Source of the DNA: Nostoc sp. JL34
GTDB taxonomy: Bacteria > Cyanobacteriota > Cyanobacteriia > Cyanobacteriales > Nostocaceae
DNA: 48,344 nucleotides
Reading direction: 5' to 3'
Assembly (NCBI RefSeq): GCF_017114945.1
Contig: NZ_JABXKQ010000063.1
Coordinates: 1 to 48,344 of the forward strand
Below are positions 24,068 through 34,262 of the stretch, one piece after another (positions within the stretch are counted from its first letter, which is position 1; each line of letters starts with the position of its first letter). The translations under genes were made by a program, and so were the position numbers. Below the pieces are notes generated by a model that saw only the letters and a list, made by a program, of their open reading frames with translations, searched no databases and was not told the origin of the DNA.

Positions 24068-24655
24068 ATGAATAGCACAAAGTTTCTTTTTTTACATAAA
24101 CAAATTACTGGCTGGCGAAGGTGGTTGTCCAAATGCCTGTTGTTGCTTGTAAGTCTTTTCATTATAAGTATGCAACCTGCATCTGCTGGTCTTAATAATG
24201 ATTTATATGATGGCAACATCTTTGTCGTTTATGCTGGCAATGGTTCATTGGTTCCTCCCAGACAGACACTCGCACAGTCTTTAGCGGAACATAAACCCGT
24301 ATTTTTGGCCTTTTACGTAGATGACAGCAGCGAGTCCAAAAGATATGCCATTTCTATTTCACGGGTACAGGAATTCTATGGTCGGGTAGCAGAAATTATC
24401 CCGATTAATGTAGATACTATCCCGCCTAAACAGACCTACGACCCTACAGAAGTAGGATATTACTATTCTGGGGGTGTTCCTCAAGTAGTGGTGTTTAATA
24501 AATCGGGTGAAGTAGTTTTGAATAAAAAGGGTCAAGTAGCTTTTGAAGAGATAGACGATCAATTTCGTAAAATCTTTGATTTATTACCACGCACTGAAAC
24601 AGCACAGCTAAAGCGGCGAGCTTTTAACGAGTTTAGTAGTGAGTTAGCTAAGTAA
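24068..24655 (+). CDS. Thioredoxin-fold thylakoid photosystem I accumulation factor
   Basis: This 195-aa protein opens with a basic stretch and an uncleaved or cleaved signal/anchor helix (about 22-40, ending SAG). A thioredoxin-like domain follows: KPVFLAFYVDDSSESKRYA, EIIPINVDT and a cis-proline segment GGVPQVVVF. At the position of the redox CxxC it has DSSESK, so it cannot be a dithiol oxidoreductase. It resembles the Slr1796-type proteins described as needed for photosystem I accumulation; I recall this assignment and could not check it. I chose the ATG at 24068 over the TTG one codon upstream, with AAGG 8-11 nt before. Confidence 0.78.
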   Translation: MNSTKFLFLHKQITGWRRWLSKCLLLLVSLFIISMQPASAGLNNDLYDGNIFVVYAGNGSLVPPRQTLAQSLAEHKPVFLAFYVDDSSESKRYAISISRVQEFYGRVAEIIPINVDTIPPKQTYDPTEVGYYYSGGVPQVVVFNKSGEVVLNKKGQVAFEEIDDQFRKIFDLLPRTETAQLKRRAFNEFSSELAK

Positions 24656-24831
24656 CTTATGGGGTAGACCAAATTGGTCTGCCCTAATTTTTAGTTATAT
24701 CTGTTACTACATTGCCGCCGATGTCAAAGCATAATATTGAAATATCTGTCTTAACAATTGAGAAAATTAATCCATAGTCTATAGTCCGTAATTAATGCCC
24801 ATCGTCCAATAATTAACTAGAGTGTATTCTG

Positions 24832-25440
24832 ATGTCAAAGGTTTACACCACCCAGGAACTAATTCAAATTTTGGCAGCCGAACGCCAAGCTTGCCTCAAA
24901 GGAAAACGTCTAAAATTAGAAATAACAGTCTCTGGCAATCCTGTAATTGACCAGTTTATCAGAACTGATGGGTTGCAACAGTTCACTGCCTATCAAGATT
25001 TCAAAACTGCAATTCACGAGTATCAGAAAGAAAATCGAGTTTCCGGTATTATTTGGCGAGAAGTGACAGTTAAAGGAAAAAACTTGCACTATCCCGAAAT
25101 AGATACTGAGTTAATTGCCCTGAATAATGACTTAGAGATATTAAAAGCCGCTAAAAATTCCATCGTAGAATTTTGGTATGAAGTCACTATAGGAATGGAT
25201 TTATACTTGAGTTTTAATAATAGTAAACAACACCAACAAATTGTCACATCTGATGTAGGGAGAATTGTTCAAAGAACAGAGTGGGCAAGTTTGTGCAAGT
25301 GGGAAAATTCTAGCTTTTTGGAAATGATTTTGCAGCTAGGATGGGGTAAACCAGAAGAAGCTTATTATAAACGAGGAAGACCGCGATCGGGTAGTGAATA
25401 TATTCATGCAGTCAATCCCGGAAATCGCCCTATTGGTTGA
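24832..25440 (+). CDS. Conserved cyanobacterial protein, unknown function
   Basis: I recognise no domain. The 202-aa product is soluble, without signal peptide or membrane segment. Its tail has basic RGRPRSGSEYIHAVNPGNRP, which may bind nucleic acid or be disordered. Start MSKVYTTQELIQIL looks natural, although no strong ribosome site precedes it. It stands between the photosystem I factor and HicAB on the same strand, with long gaps, so it is probably its own transcript. Confidence 0.7.
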   Translation: MSKVYTTQELIQILAAERQACLKGKRLKLEITVSGNPVIDQFIRTDGLQQFTAYQDFKTAIHEYQKENRVSGIIWREVTVKGKNLHYPEIDTELIALNNDLEILKAAKNSIVEFWYEVTIGMDLYLSFNNSKQHQQIVTSDVGRIVQRTEWASLCKWENSSFLEMILQLGWGKPEEAYYKRGRPRSGSEYIHAVNPGNRPIG

Positions 25441-25576
25441 TTGATATGTAGGGTATGAATACTAAAACCCATGACAAAATGACGGACAGAATTGCGACAT
25501 AATTGTGTTTACTTTGCTTTCTCAATAAAGCACTCTATCTGTAACAGAAATTTTACCTGTACAGATAAGTAGTAAC

Positions 25577-25768
25577 ATGAAAGTACGTGATGTAATCAAG
25601 CGACTGGAAGCTGATGGTTGGTATCTTGCTAGAACTAAAGGTAGTCATCGACAGTTCAAACATGCTGATAAAGCTGGTACTGTAACAGTGGCTGGTAAGC
25701 CAAACGTGGATGTGCCAATTGGTACTCTGAAAAATATCTGGAGACAAGCTCAATTGGAGGAAGACTGA
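25577..25768 (+). CDS. hicA: HicA family mRNA interferase toxin
   Basis: HicA toxins cleave mRNA through a double-stranded-RNA-binding-like fold with a catalytic histidine. This 63-aa protein has the family order: MKVRDVIKRLEADGW, then GSHRQFKH with catalytic His24, then VTVAGKP and VPIGTLKNIWRQA. The stop codon overlaps the hicB ATG (TGATG), the classic toxin-first arrangement. Confidence 0.92.
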   Translation: MKVRDVIKRLEADGWYLARTKGSHRQFKHADKAGTVTVAGKPNVDVPIGTLKNIWRQAQLEED

Positions 25769-25992
25769 TGCGTTATACAGTTGTGATTGAAAAGGGAGCA
25801 ACTAGCTACGGCGCTTATGTCCCTGATTTACCAGGTTGTGTCGCTGTGGGTGAAACTTTAGAAGAAGTCAAGCAGATGATTGCAGAAGCTATTGAATTTC
25901 ATATAGAAGGAATGTTAGAAGATGGTTTACCTATTCCTAAACCTACAAGCATCGCTCATGAGGTTGAAGTTGCAAACTACAGCAAAATATAA
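25768..25992 (+). CDS. hicB: HicB family antitoxin (short form)
   Basis: HicB neutralises HicA through a partial RNase H fold. The signature Y-x-V-V-I-E...YGAYVPDLPGCVAVGETLEEV and IEFHIEGMLEDGLPIPKPTS is complete. At 74 aa it ends after the core domain and has no ribbon-helix-helix or HTH, so autoregulation by direct DNA binding is doubtful. Confidence 0.92.
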   Translation: MRYTVVIEKGATSYGAYVPDLPGCVAVGETLEEVKQMIAEAIEFHIEGMLEDGLPIPKPTSIAHEVEVANYSKI

Positions 25993-26027
25993 TTATAGTA
26001 TTCCAAAAAATAAATGATCCAAAACCC

Positions 26028-26060
26028 GTCATTGCGTACGCCCTTGGCGTACGCAATGAC
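26028..26060. repeat. Palindromic hairpin after hicB
   Basis: Perfect 15-bp arms (GTCATTGCGTACGCC and complement) surround CTT, then AATTGGGCATTTTTTT, so it can serve as an intrinsic terminator for hicAB as well as being a dispersed repeat. Confidence 0.75.
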
Positions 26061-26158
26061 AATTGGGCATTTTTTTACTTGGAGTACTCTTATAGAAAAC
26101 TACTAAATTAGTACTAAATAATCCTTCTAGTATTTTGTCAAATTAGTTTTGAGAATTT

Positions 26159-26206
26159 GTAGTAAGGAGTTTAGTGCTTAGAAAACAAGGACTAAGTCCT
26201 TACTAC
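26159..26206. repeat. Imperfect inverted repeat upstream of the murD stop
   Basis: GTAGTAAGGAGTTTAGT pairs imperfectly with ACTAAGTCCTTACTAC. The GTAGTAAGGACT core recalls a dispersed Nostoc repeat. It lies just beyond the murD 3' end and may act as its terminator. Confidence 0.6.
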
Positions 26207-26227
26207 GAACTTGTTAAGAAACGATGC

Positions 26228-27721
26228 TTATCGACTTTGAACTATGGACTCTTGACTAGAGTTTTCAAGTTCTGGAAATTCTACTTTGGCAGGTTTCCAA
26301 CCACCTGCCCAAGCAAGGCATAGATGACGGAAGCGATCGCCCCGCACCTCAAAATTTGGGTACTGGTCAAAACTCGCACAAGCCGGAGATAGCAACACCA
26401 CAGGCGCTTGATACTGCTTGGCTAATTCTGCCGACTTGGGAATTGCTCTTTCCATAGTTTCCACAATATGGTACGTATGATACCCCACCTCTCGCAGACG
26501 TTTGGCAAATGCAGGTGCAGCAGAACCAATCAATAGCACAGCAGCAGCTTTGGTTTGAATTTGTGCTAGCCAGGCAGTATCATCACCCGCTTTAGCTTCT
26601 CCACCAGCAATTAAAATCGCCGGACTGTTAACAGATGCTAAACCAACTTCAGCCGCATCATAGTTGGTGGCTTTGCTGTCGTTAATGAAATCAATCCCTT
26701 CCCATGTGCAGATATGCTCCAAACGATGGGCAACTCCAGGAAATTCCCGAACTGCAAGTGCGATCGCATCACGATTAATTCCCGCTAATCTTGCTGTTGC
26801 TACTGCCATCAACAGATTTTGCTGGTTATGTTCTCCCACCATTCGCAAACTAGATACTTTCACAATTGGTTCTGGTGCAGAGGTTGCAGTCAATTTTTCC
26901 ACAACCCAGCCGTCTTCAATGTAAAAGCCTTTTTCGCTAATCAGAAAATCTTTTCCTCTCACACTTGTCCAATAGGCATCAGGCCAAGCACTTAAACCTA
27001 GCTGGCTCAAGTAGGCATCATCACCATTGAACACTTGCAACTCAGACTGACGTAATAATTTGGCTTTGATGTTGTAATAGTTCTCTAAAGTCTGATGGCG
27101 ACTAAGATGATCCGGTGTGAAAGTCGTCCAAACACCGATCCGGGGAGCAAGAGAACTCGAAGATTCTATTTGATAGCTACTAACTTCCGCAATCACCCAA
27201 TCAACATGATTTTGGATCGCAGTTCCTGCCCCTCTGCCCCCCTGCCCCTCTGCCCCCCTGCCCCTCTGGGATAGGGCAACTTCACAAGCGGCGTAGCCAA
27301 TATTACCGCAGGCGGGTGCATTTAATTCTGCTGCTTGGAAAATGGCAGCAATTAAAGCTGTGGTAGTAGTTTTGCCGTTAGTGCCGGTAATTCCTACCCA
27401 AGGTAGCGATTGTAAATTTCGCCAAGCGAGTTCCATTTCGCCAATGGTTTCAATACCTAACTGGCGTGCCTCAACTAATACGGGAATATCCCAAGGCACG
27501 CCAGGACTAACGACTATTAATTGGGGTAAATTAGCACCATTCAATTCTAGGGATTGTCCTAGTTTCACGGTTATTTGCTCGGCAGCGAGTTCTTGTTGTT
27601 GTTCTAGGAGGGTTTTGGAGGTGTTGCCATCACTTAGCTCTACCTCCCAACCTTCCCGTTTCAACAATCTCGCCGCAGCAACACCGGACTTTCCCAATCC
27701 AACAACATGAGCTTTGGACAT
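26228..27721 (-). CDS. murD: UDP-N-acetylmuramoyl-L-alanine--D-glutamate ligase
   Basis: MurD adds D-glutamate to UDP-MurNAc-L-Ala in the cytoplasm. Seen are the N-terminal Rossmann motif [15 protein letters not shown], the ATP loop [18 protein letters not shown] (about 110-127), the family segment [32 protein letters not shown] and the C-terminal [20 protein letters not shown]. The length of 497 aa is longer than the usual 450-460, partly because of a glycine/arginine-rich insertion (about residues 150-166) encoded by a C-rich 16-bp repeat. With gatD-murT 2.5 kb away this is a second cell-wall gene in the window, but the two are not an operon. Confidence 0.95.
   Translation of the reverse strand: MSKAHVVGLGKSGVAAARLLKREGWEVELSDGNTSKTLLEQQQELAAEQITVKLGQSLELNGANLPQLIVVSPGVPWDIPVLVEARQLGIETIGEMELAWRNLQSLPWVGITGTNGKTTTTALIAAIFQAAELNAPACGNIGYAACEVALSQRGRGAEGQGGRGAGTAIQNHVDWVIAEVSSYQIESSSSLAPRIGVWTTFTPDHLSRHQTLENYYNIKAKLLRQSELQVFNGDDAYLSQLGLSAWPDAYWTSVRGKDFLISEKGFYIEDGWVVEKLTATSAPEPIVKVSSLRMVGEHNQQNLLMAVATARLAGINRDAIALAVREFPGVAHRLEHICTWEGIDFINDSKATNYDAAEVGLASVNSPAILIAGGEAKAGDDTAWLAQIQTKAAAVLLIGSAAPAFAKRLREVGYHTYHIVETMERAIPKSAELAKQYQAPVVLLSPACASFDQYPNFEVRGDRFRHLCLAWAGGWKPAKVEFPELENSSQESIVQSR
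27225..27270 (-). repeat. 16-bp GC-rich tandem repeat inside murD
   Basis: CCTGCCCCTCTGCCCC occurs twice plus a third partial copy. The same kind of GGGGCAGGGG sequence is common between genes in such genomes (compare the very end of this window). It stays in frame and encodes [14 protein letters not shown]. Confidence 0.88.
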
Positions 27722-27805
27722 AGATTGCAGCAGAGTGTCCCTGGTTAAGCACTCCCTATAGTAGCGTTTCTTGGCAAAAATTACACAAGTTTTTGTTGAC
27801 CTACG

Positions 27806-29959
27806 CTACAGATTTTTGACGATCGCACCGAAGTCAGCTAAAACACGGGCATGATTGCGAACTAGTCCCAGCAGATGTAGTCGATTACGCTTGATTTCTG
27901 GATCGGAGTCCATAACTAAAACGCTATCTGGGCCATCAAAGAAGTTACTAACTGCCGGAGCAATTTTTGCTAATGCTGCTACTAACAGTTGATAATTTCG
28001 TGTCTGCTGTGCTGCTTCAGTTTGCGGCACTGATTCGATTAGCGCATTATACAAAGCGTCTTCAGAGGGCTTTTGGAATAATTCTTGACGAACTACGGTT
28101 GTCGGTTCTAGCTGTTTTGTATCCAAATCGCCTTGGGCGGCTAATCGTGTGGAACGGTTAACGGTTTCGTAGATGTTATCTAAGGTACTGTCGTTGCGGA
28201 TTTGTTGTAAGTATAAGGCGCGATCGCGGACATCCAATAAATCTTTTAACGTCCGTTCTGTGTATTCTGGGTCGTTTTCTCCCAAAACTGCATTTACTAA
28301 GTCGTAATCAATCTGCTTTTCTTCTTGTAATAAAGTGCGGATGCGTTGCAAGAAAAACTCTTGTAATGCTGTGGTTAATGATGTCTGTTCTTTGTGATAT
28401 TTTGCTGCAAAGTCTATCGATATTTGCTTCAATAAATCATCTAAATTTATTGGCAGATTATCAAACCAAACAATTTTAACTACAGCATTAGCAGCACGGC
28501 GCAAGGCAAAGGGATCGGAGGAACCAGAGGGAATTAAACCTAATCCAAAGATACTCACTAAAGTATCTAATCTATCTGCCAAACCAACAATTTTACCCGT
28601 GAGAGTTCCAGGTAAGACATCACCGGCTCCCGTTGGCAAATAATGTTGATAAATTGCCTTTGCTACTTCCGCATCTTCACCGCTAGCTAAGGCATATTTT
28701 TCTCCCATAATGCCTTGCAATTCCGGGAATTCATACACCATTTGTGTCACTAAATCTGCTTTACATAATAAAGCAGCACGTTGGATTCTTTGGCTTTGGT
28801 CTTCCGCTAATTCTAATTGACTGCTAATTTGCTCGGCGATTTTAACTATTCTATCTACCTTGGCACGCACCGAACCCAATTCTTCTTGGAAAGTGACTTT
28901 TTCTAACTGGGGTAAAAAGTTTTCTAAAGGCTTAGTTAAATCAGCTTCGTAGAAAAATCTACCATCAGCTAATCTGGCACGAATTACCCTTTCGTTCCCG
29001 ATAGCAACAATATCTGATTTCTTGGGATCGCCGTTAGAAATGGTGATGAAGTTGGGCAATAATTCTTGCTCAAAACTCCCTGGTTTGAATACAGGAAAAT
29101 AACGTTGATGAGTAACCATCACTTCAGTAATTACCTCAGTTGGTAATTCTAAAAATTCTGGTTCAAATTTCCCAACAACTGCGGAGGGATATTCTACAAG
29201 GTTGGTTACTTCCGCTAACAAATCGGAGTAAATTACTGTATACCCGCTTAAATTCTCTGCAACTGCATTTACTTGCTCTTTAATCAGATTTGCCCGTTCT
29301 TCTGGGTCAACGGTGACATAAGCAGACTTGAGGGCGGTAACATAATCAGTAGCCTGGGCAATTGTCACAGGTTCAGGATGCAAAACCCGATGACCTTGAG
29401 AAATGCGATCGCTCTGAATCGTTTTAGAACCATTTACTAATTCTAAAGGCAGCACTGTCTCATCTAACAAAGCTACCAGCCAGCGAATTGGTCGCGAAAA
29501 CCTCGCATCCCCATTCCCCCAACGCATCAACCGCTTACCTTCTAAACCCCAAATCCACTGGGAAATAAGTTCTGTCAAAATTTCCGCGACAGGACGACCG
29601 GGAATTTTTTTGAGAACAAAGACAAATTCTCCTTTGTCAGTGGGGCGAAGGAACAGCGCATCCACTTCCACGCCTTGCTTTTTGGCGAAGCCGATAGCAG
29701 CAGCAGTAGGCTGACCATCTTTAAAGGCGGCTTGGGCGGGGGGCCCTTTAATTTCTTCTTCTCGATCTGGTTGCTGCGATGGTAGCCCTGTAATCAATAC
29801 TGCCAACCGCCGGGGAGTACCGTACACCTGGACACTTGCGCCCTTGAGACTGTTTGCTTCCAGGCTTTGGGGAATGCGTTCCTGCCATTGCACTAAAGCA
29901 TCACTGAGAAAACTTGCAGGTAGTTCTTCTGTACCAACTTCTAATAGAAACGCAGGCAT
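27806..29959 (-). CDS. glyS: Glycine--tRNA ligase beta subunit
   Basis: GlyS is the beta subunit of the bacterial alpha2-beta2 glycyl-tRNA synthetase, responsible mainly for tRNA recognition. The 717-aa length is normal. Signatures are [18 protein letters not shown] at the start, GHRVLHPEP, the HD-like region with [29 protein letters not shown] and [17 protein letters not shown] followed by [11 protein letters not shown], and a C-terminal anticodon-binding domain with [11 protein letters not shown]. The catalytic alpha subunit (glyQ) is not in this window. The gene is followed by murD on the same strand with an 84-bp gap. Confidence 0.95.
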   Translation of the reverse strand: MPAFLLEVGTEELPASFLSDALVQWQERIPQSLEANSLKGASVQVYGTPRRLAVLITGLPSQQPDREEEIKGPPAQAAFKDGQPTAAAIGFAKKQGVEVDALFLRPTDKGEFVFVLKKIPGRPVAEILTELISQWIWGLEGKRLMRWGNGDARFSRPIRWLVALLDETVLPLELVNGSKTIQSDRISQGHRVLHPEPVTIAQATDYVTALKSAYVTVDPEERANLIKEQVNAVAENLSGYTVIYSDLLAEVTNLVEYPSAVVGKFEPEFLELPTEVITEVMVTHQRYFPVFKPGSFEQELLPNFITISNGDPKKSDIVAIGNERVIRARLADGRFFYEADLTKPLENFLPQLEKVTFQEELGSVRAKVDRIVKIAEQISSQLELAEDQSQRIQRAALLCKADLVTQMVYEFPELQGIMGEKYALASGEDAEVAKAIYQHYLPTGAGDVLPGTLTGKIVGLADRLDTLVSIFGLGLIPSGSSDPFALRRAANAVVKIVWFDNLPINLDDLLKQISIDFAAKYHKEQTSLTTALQEFFLQRIRTLLQEEKQIDYDLVNAVLGENDPEYTERTLKDLLDVRDRALYLQQIRNDSTLDNIYETVNRSTRLAAQGDLDTKQLEPTTVVRQELFQKPSEDALYNALIESVPQTEAAQQTRNYQLLVAALAKIAPAVSNFFDGPDSVLVMDSDPEIKRNRLHLLGLVRNHARVLADFGAIVKNL

Positions 29960-30133
29960 ATAACACTGTTTTCAACTTTGCGTAGCTCAACTTTATCAGT
30001 TATTCTCAAGCGATCGCTCGTGACTTTTAGCTGAATCGGTCAATGCGAAAACGAGGTGTTGAGTCTTTGTCAACGGGTCGCACCCATGATTCCCCAATTT
30101 CAGCCAAGCTTGTTGGGAAGGAATGGGCACTCT

Positions 30134-30227
30134 GGGACTGGATACTGGGAAAAAGTTTTTTAAAATTTGGTGTCGGTAAAAGCTACCACCATAATTTTTT
30201 CGATTCGGTACCCAATCTCCAGTCCCC
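30134..30227. repeat. Inverted repeat in the glyS upstream region
   Basis: GGGACTGGATACTGGG (30134-30149) pairs imperfectly with CCCAATCTCCAGTCCCC (30211-30227). It may be a small non-autonomous element; target duplications are not evident. Confidence 0.5.
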
Positions 30228-30241
30228 TTTACTAAGGTTTC

Positions 30242-31384
30242 TTATTGTGCGCTAGCTACGATTTGATTCCAGGCTTTGACTGCTGTCTGTAAATTCTTTG
30301 GTAGGTTATTTTGAGAAATATCGTTGTACTGAACCGTACCCTCTTGGCTGGTGAGAGTGTAGGTAATATAGTCAGCAGCACCACTGGGGGCTGGATAACT
30401 CAGATTCTGGAATTTACTAAACTTAGAACGTTGTAGCGATCGCACAAATTGTTGCACTTGTTGCACAGAAACACGGCGAATACTACGTTCAGAATCATTG
30501 GCATCACCAATCCGCACGCGAATCAATCGCCCATCTTTGAGTAAAACAGTCTCGTAGGTTCTGCCAGCAAAACCACCACTGGAGATTTGTCGAAATACTA
30601 TATCTCGATCTAATGGTGGTGGTAACTCGCTGACTGGAATTTGCACAGGGGCTAGTGTATTTTCATTAGCCTTTTGATTCAGTCTGAGTGCGGAACCTGT
30701 TTGATTGGTATGATAAACCAAGGTTTGGTCAACCGCACCGACAACCACTCGCCAGCCTGATACCAAAGCTTGGGTACAGAATTCATCAGCATTAGCTAAT
30801 TCTAAACAGCTATCTCTCCAAGTTTGCTGTTGAGCCTCAATGATGGTTAGCTGAGAGATTGGCTGTTGCAAACGTCTAGATGCGGCTTGCAAAACAGCAT
30901 TTTTTACAGATGCGGGTAATTTATCTGGTAGATTGTCTGAGGGAGTGTTTGCGGAAGCTAAACGTAGCGATCGCCCATTATTATTGGTGTGATAAATCCA
31001 GTTTTCTTTGCCATTGGATACCACAATCCGCCAACCAGGAACTAACGCTTCGGTGCAGAGTTCATCAGGTTGAGGCAGTTCTAAGCAACCATTGCGCCAA
31101 TTCTGTTGATGATAGTCAATAATTTGCAGTTGTCTGGTTAAAATTCCCTGTCTACGGGCTAAATCTTGCAGTACTGCGTTGGCTACTGGACGTGGCAAGC
31201 GGTTTGATTTCAAATTGTCTTTTATAACTTCATTGCTTGTTTCTAGCGATAAGTTTGTAGAAGCGCCTGTAGCATCTTTGATAAGTGTTAAACCGCTTGC
31301 AACAGACAAAATTCCCGTCAGAATCAAAGCAGTGAAAATTCGCCCTTGATTGGTATTAAAGTAGTTTTTCAGCATGATTTTCAT
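30242..31384 (-). CDS. Secreted protein with two internal repeats, cyanobacterial
   Basis: This 380-aa protein has an N-terminal signal/anchor helix (about 16-37). Two homologous domains of about 80 residues follow (about 60-140 and 150-230). Each has LPxxVxNAVLQ, a Q-x-W-R-x-(G/S)-CLELxxxDExCTxALVxGWRxVV and a terminal YHTNxxGxxLRL. The paired cysteines within each repeat suggest disulfide bonds outside the cytoplasm. A third, distinct C-terminal domain (about 255-380) follows. I know such proteins as common conserved hypotheticals in cyanobacteria but not their function. ATGs at 31384 and 31375 are both possible. Confidence 0.75.
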   Translation of the reverse strand: MKIMLKNYFNTNQGRIFTALILTGILSVASGLTLIKDATGASTNLSLETSNEVIKDNLKSNRLPRPVANAVLQDLARRQGILTRQLQIIDYHQQNWRNGCLELPQPDELCTEALVPGWRIVVSNGKENWIYHTNNNGRSLRLASANTPSDNLPDKLPASVKNAVLQAASRRLQQPISQLTIIEAQQQTWRDSCLELANADEFCTQALVSGWRVVVGAVDQTLVYHTNQTGSALRLNQKANENTLAPVQIPVSELPPPLDRDIVFRQISSGGFAGRTYETVLLKDGRLIRVRIGDANDSERSIRRVSVQQVQQFVRSLQRSKFSKFQNLSYPAPSGAADYITYTLTSQEGTVQYNDISQNNLPKNLQTAVKAWNQIVASAQ

Positions 31385-31936
31385 AGTAATATAGGGATGT
31401 TAGTCAAGAGTTATAGAACTCAAAAATAGTATCCAGCCATTTAAGGACAGTAAAATATATAATTCCAGAACTTCAATAGTTGGAATTAGTTTAGTATTTG
31501 TCTTCTGAAACAGATATAAAGATAGACGCTGATGTACTGATTATTTGTTCCTTATACAAATTTTGTATGAAGATACACTCAATCAAAACGCCCTTTGTCC
31601 TGCATCAATCAAGTGAAAACTCAGAATTTCAGACTTCTCTAGATAGTTCTGCCATCTCCAATCGAGTACAGAAATTCGGTGGCAAAGAAGAATCTATACT
31701 GCTGTCCTGAAAAATAGTTTCCAAGATAACCGCATCAAACATGCCACTTCTGTACGAGATGCTGCGCGTAGCTTGTTTTCGCGTAGAGGTAGGCTAACAC
31801 AACATTTTTTGCTTTATCTTGGTAATCGAGGGTTAGATAAAAGTAATTTTAGAAGAGAATGCGACAGAACTTTAGCTGAGGTTTTGCTCGGCTCAATTTA
31901 ACGTATACAATATTTTGAAAATAATCTCAGGCAATA
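31385..31936. other. Spacer, 0.55 kb
   Basis: I see no supported gene. A TTG-initiated 70-codon frame (31498-31710) has no ribosome site or family signature. Confidence 0.4.
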
Positions 31937-32440
31937 TTAGGCGCTGATAGCTTGTTGTTCAGATTCAACTAACTGATTGGTAGGTAGATCAAATCTAATA
32001 GTACTAGCTGCCCAGTCCTTAAAATCGGGTGCTAGCCAGACTAGCTTGCACAAAATTTCATCATTTACCCACAACACCAAGGGAAACCGAAACTGTTTCC
32101 GAAACTCATCTCGCATGATATTGGTACTGATGATTAGTTGGTTAATTGCCACTACAGATTCTAAACCCCGTACCATCAAAGCTTCAGGTTGAGTAGCACC
32201 AATTTCAGTTGTAATAGCTGTGTACAGTTTATCAGCCGCAGGTGAGAGCAAAATTTCGTGAATATCTGCTGATGAAAACTCTGTTAACAAATTCAGGACT
32301 TGCTGCTGCCTTTGAACACAGTTACAACACGCTAATAACAGTGAAAACTCTCCACCAGAAACCATCATCGCCCTTGCCAGCCTCTTAGTGGCTGCTATGC
32401 TGCTAACTGTATTGTTTTCCGAATTACTTAAGCTAATCAT
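31937..32440 (-). CDS. Stand-alone N-terminal domain of a cyanobacterial TPR/NTPase-type protein
   Basis: The 167-aa product contains a helix-rich start (ATKRLARAMMVSGGEFSLLLACCN) and a later stretch FRFPLVLWVNDEILCKLVWLAPDFKDWAASTIRF. I recall such a stretch as the leading domain of larger Nostoc proteins with TPR arrays. In those the domain handles a P-loop-like task (LVLWVND resembles a Walker B strand). Here it ends shortly after, and downstream sequence does not encode TPRs. It is either a natural short paralogue or a remnant. The ATG is followed by MISLSNSENN, with weak upstream signals. Confidence 0.6.
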   Translation of the reverse strand: MISLSNSENNTVSSIAATKRLARAMMVSGGEFSLLLACCNCVQRQQQVLNLLTEFSSADIHEILLSPAADKLYTAITTEIGATQPEALMVRGLESVVAINQLIISTNIMRDEFRKQFRFPLVLWVNDEILCKLVWLAPDFKDWAASTIRFDLPTNQLVESEQQAISA

Positions 32441-33467
32441 TAAAAAATCCTGCTTTTGATTTTAAAAAGAGTTGAGCAATATTCAGTTATTCTACCCTAT
32501 TAATTTTTACTCAAAAGTGTTATGCGGGTAACTTGGATGACGTTTTCTCTGTAATACTAAGCATTAGATGACGAACAAGCATATTGTGTATTATCTCATA
32601 TTTACAATTAAGGGGTAATATAAAGCTAGTATTAATACAATGTAAGTAAAAGGGGGCAGGCGAAGAATTAGCAATTGAATTATTACTGTATTCTCATAGA
32701 TTTTCGCATATACCAGCGATTAAGTAATTATTTCTTAAGATAGAGTTAAAAAAATACTCAGTAAAAGTCTAGCAGTAAAGATTGGGAAGTGGAAGAAAAC
32801 TTAATTTATAGTAGTTTTCAATTGCGCCCCTACTTAGATATGGGGTTTATCTGCGTCATTTTTCTTCTGTGTCGCCGCTGCGCGTAGCAAGCTTTCAGAG
32901 TAGGGGTACGGGTGACGCTATTTACGTCGCTATAGCTTCACTTCACACTAACACCAGAAACCCTCCTACAGTAATAGCTAACCGCATCACCGTGTCTTCT
33001 CAACAAGTCACTTTGGGATGGGTATAGAGTTTAAAAAGTAAAAAGAGTGCTACACATAAAGAAATTCAGGGGATTTAACAAGGACGCCTTGTTTCTTGAC
33101 GGCAGTCTGCCTAAGTGGCTTATCGGAGAGTAACAAATCTTTTTATTTCTTTCTCTAACTACATTTAGTTGCTCTCAAACTATTTTTTCTTTTACCTTTT
33201 AAATTTCGCCTTGTTTAGTGGAATGGTATCAGCCCAAGATGCAAAAATCTTTGTCCATTCAAGCTAACTCATCCGTTTGATAGAACTGTAGCTCGAAGAT
33301 GTCGTTCCGTTAGTCAGAAGACACGGAATATTTAGCTTTCTATGATCAGTTCAGAACATCTGACTATAACAACAAGTTTAGAATTTGCTCCATTCTTTGA
33401 GGTAGATAGCCATGCAAAAATGCGTGTAAATATTTAATTTTTTGAAAATAATCAGGAATATCACACC
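32441..33467. other. 1-kb spacer before the phosphoribosyltransferase
   Basis: It holds a third copy of the TAG(C/T)AGTTTTCAATTG repeat (about 32808-32825) and a GC-richer patch (about 32865-32960). I see no gene. There is room for a small RNA, but nothing specific supports one. Confidence 0.45.
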
Positions 33468-34133
33468 ATGCTATTTAAAGATCGGAGGTTTGCAGGTCAA
33501 CTTTTGGCTAAGGAGTTAACTGCTTATGCCAACCGCCCAGATGTTCTGGTATTAGGGCTACCAAGGGGTGGCATACCCGTTGGCTTTGAAGTTGCCAAAG
33601 CGTTAAATGCTCCCTTAGATGTTTTGGTAGTACGTAAATTGGGTGTGCCCGATCAAGAAGAATTGGCTATGGGAGCGATCGCATCTGGTGGTGTGCGGAT
33701 AGTCAATAAATATATTATCAGCCTGGTGAAGATATCCGATGAAGTAATTGCCAAGGTTGCGGTGCAAGAAGAACGGGAGTTAGAACGACGAGAACGACTT
33801 TATCGCGGAAATCGCCCCTTCCCAGACTTACAGGGACGCACAGTTATCTTGGTAGATGATGGTTTAGCTACAGGTGCAACTATGTGGGCTGCTGTTGTGG
33901 CTGTGCGAAAACAGCAACCGGCTCAGATTGTGATTGCTGTACCTGTGGCTGCACCTGAAACTTGCCAAGAGTTGGAAACTGAGGTAGACGAAATCGTTTG
34001 TGTCTCGACACCAAGCCCTTTCCACAGCGTTGGTCTTTGGTACGAAGACTTTCCCCAAACTACGGATGAAGAAGTCTGCCATTTACTCGCAAAAGCGGCA
34101 AAGAACGGCGATCCAATATCTCTCGGTATGTAG
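33468..34133 (+). CDS. Phosphoribosyltransferase family protein
   Basis: This 221-aa protein has the type I PRTase fold. It shows a glycine-rich turn VLGLPRGGIPVGFEVAKAL (about 28-46) and the PRPP-binding loop VILVDDGLATGAT (about 125-137) with two acidic residues. Proteins of this branch in cyanobacteria are often near phosphatase or universal stress genes, but no substrate is established and it lacks the hood that would identify a base. The promoter region is the long spacer upstream. The stop codon (TAG, 34131-34133) abuts a MITE insertion. Confidence 0.85.
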   Translation: MLFKDRRFAGQLLAKELTAYANRPDVLVLGLPRGGIPVGFEVAKALNAPLDVLVVRKLGVPDQEELAMGAIASGGVRIVNKYIISLVKISDEVIAKVAVQEERELERRERLYRGNRPFPDLQGRTVILVDDGLATGATMWAAVVAVRKQQPAQIVIAVPVAAPETCQELETEVDEIVCVSTPSPFHSVGLWYEDFPQTTDEEVCHLLAKAAKNGDPISLGM

Positions 34134-34139
34134 ATAAGC

Positions 34140-34262
34140 GGCGTTGCATATTTGCGGGATGATTTTGCTAGTTTTGTGGGATGGGCATCTTGCCCGTCCC
34201 TTGTATTTCAGGGCTCTCGTGTCGCCCACCCTACAAGAATCATCCCTTGATTCAGCAACGCC
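34140..34262. mobile_element. 123-bp MITE with 8-bp target duplication
   Basis: The terminal inverted repeats begin GGCGTTGC (left) and end GCAACGCC (right), with further pairing (GGGATGATT on both sides). The element is flanked by AGATAAGC on both sides (34132-34139 and 34263-34270), a perfect 8-bp target duplication. The interior holds a hairpin GGGATGGGCA/TGCCCGTCCC. There is no coding frame. The left duplication includes the last two bases of the phosphoribosyltransferase stop codon. Confidence 0.9.

Noticed and set aside
30043..30255. 70-codon plus frame
   Set aside because: It overlaps an inverted repeat between divergently placed signals and runs into the end of the minus-strand gene.
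31498..31710. 70-codon TTG-initiated plus frame
   Set aside because: It lacks a ribosome site, recognisable family and composition of a gene.
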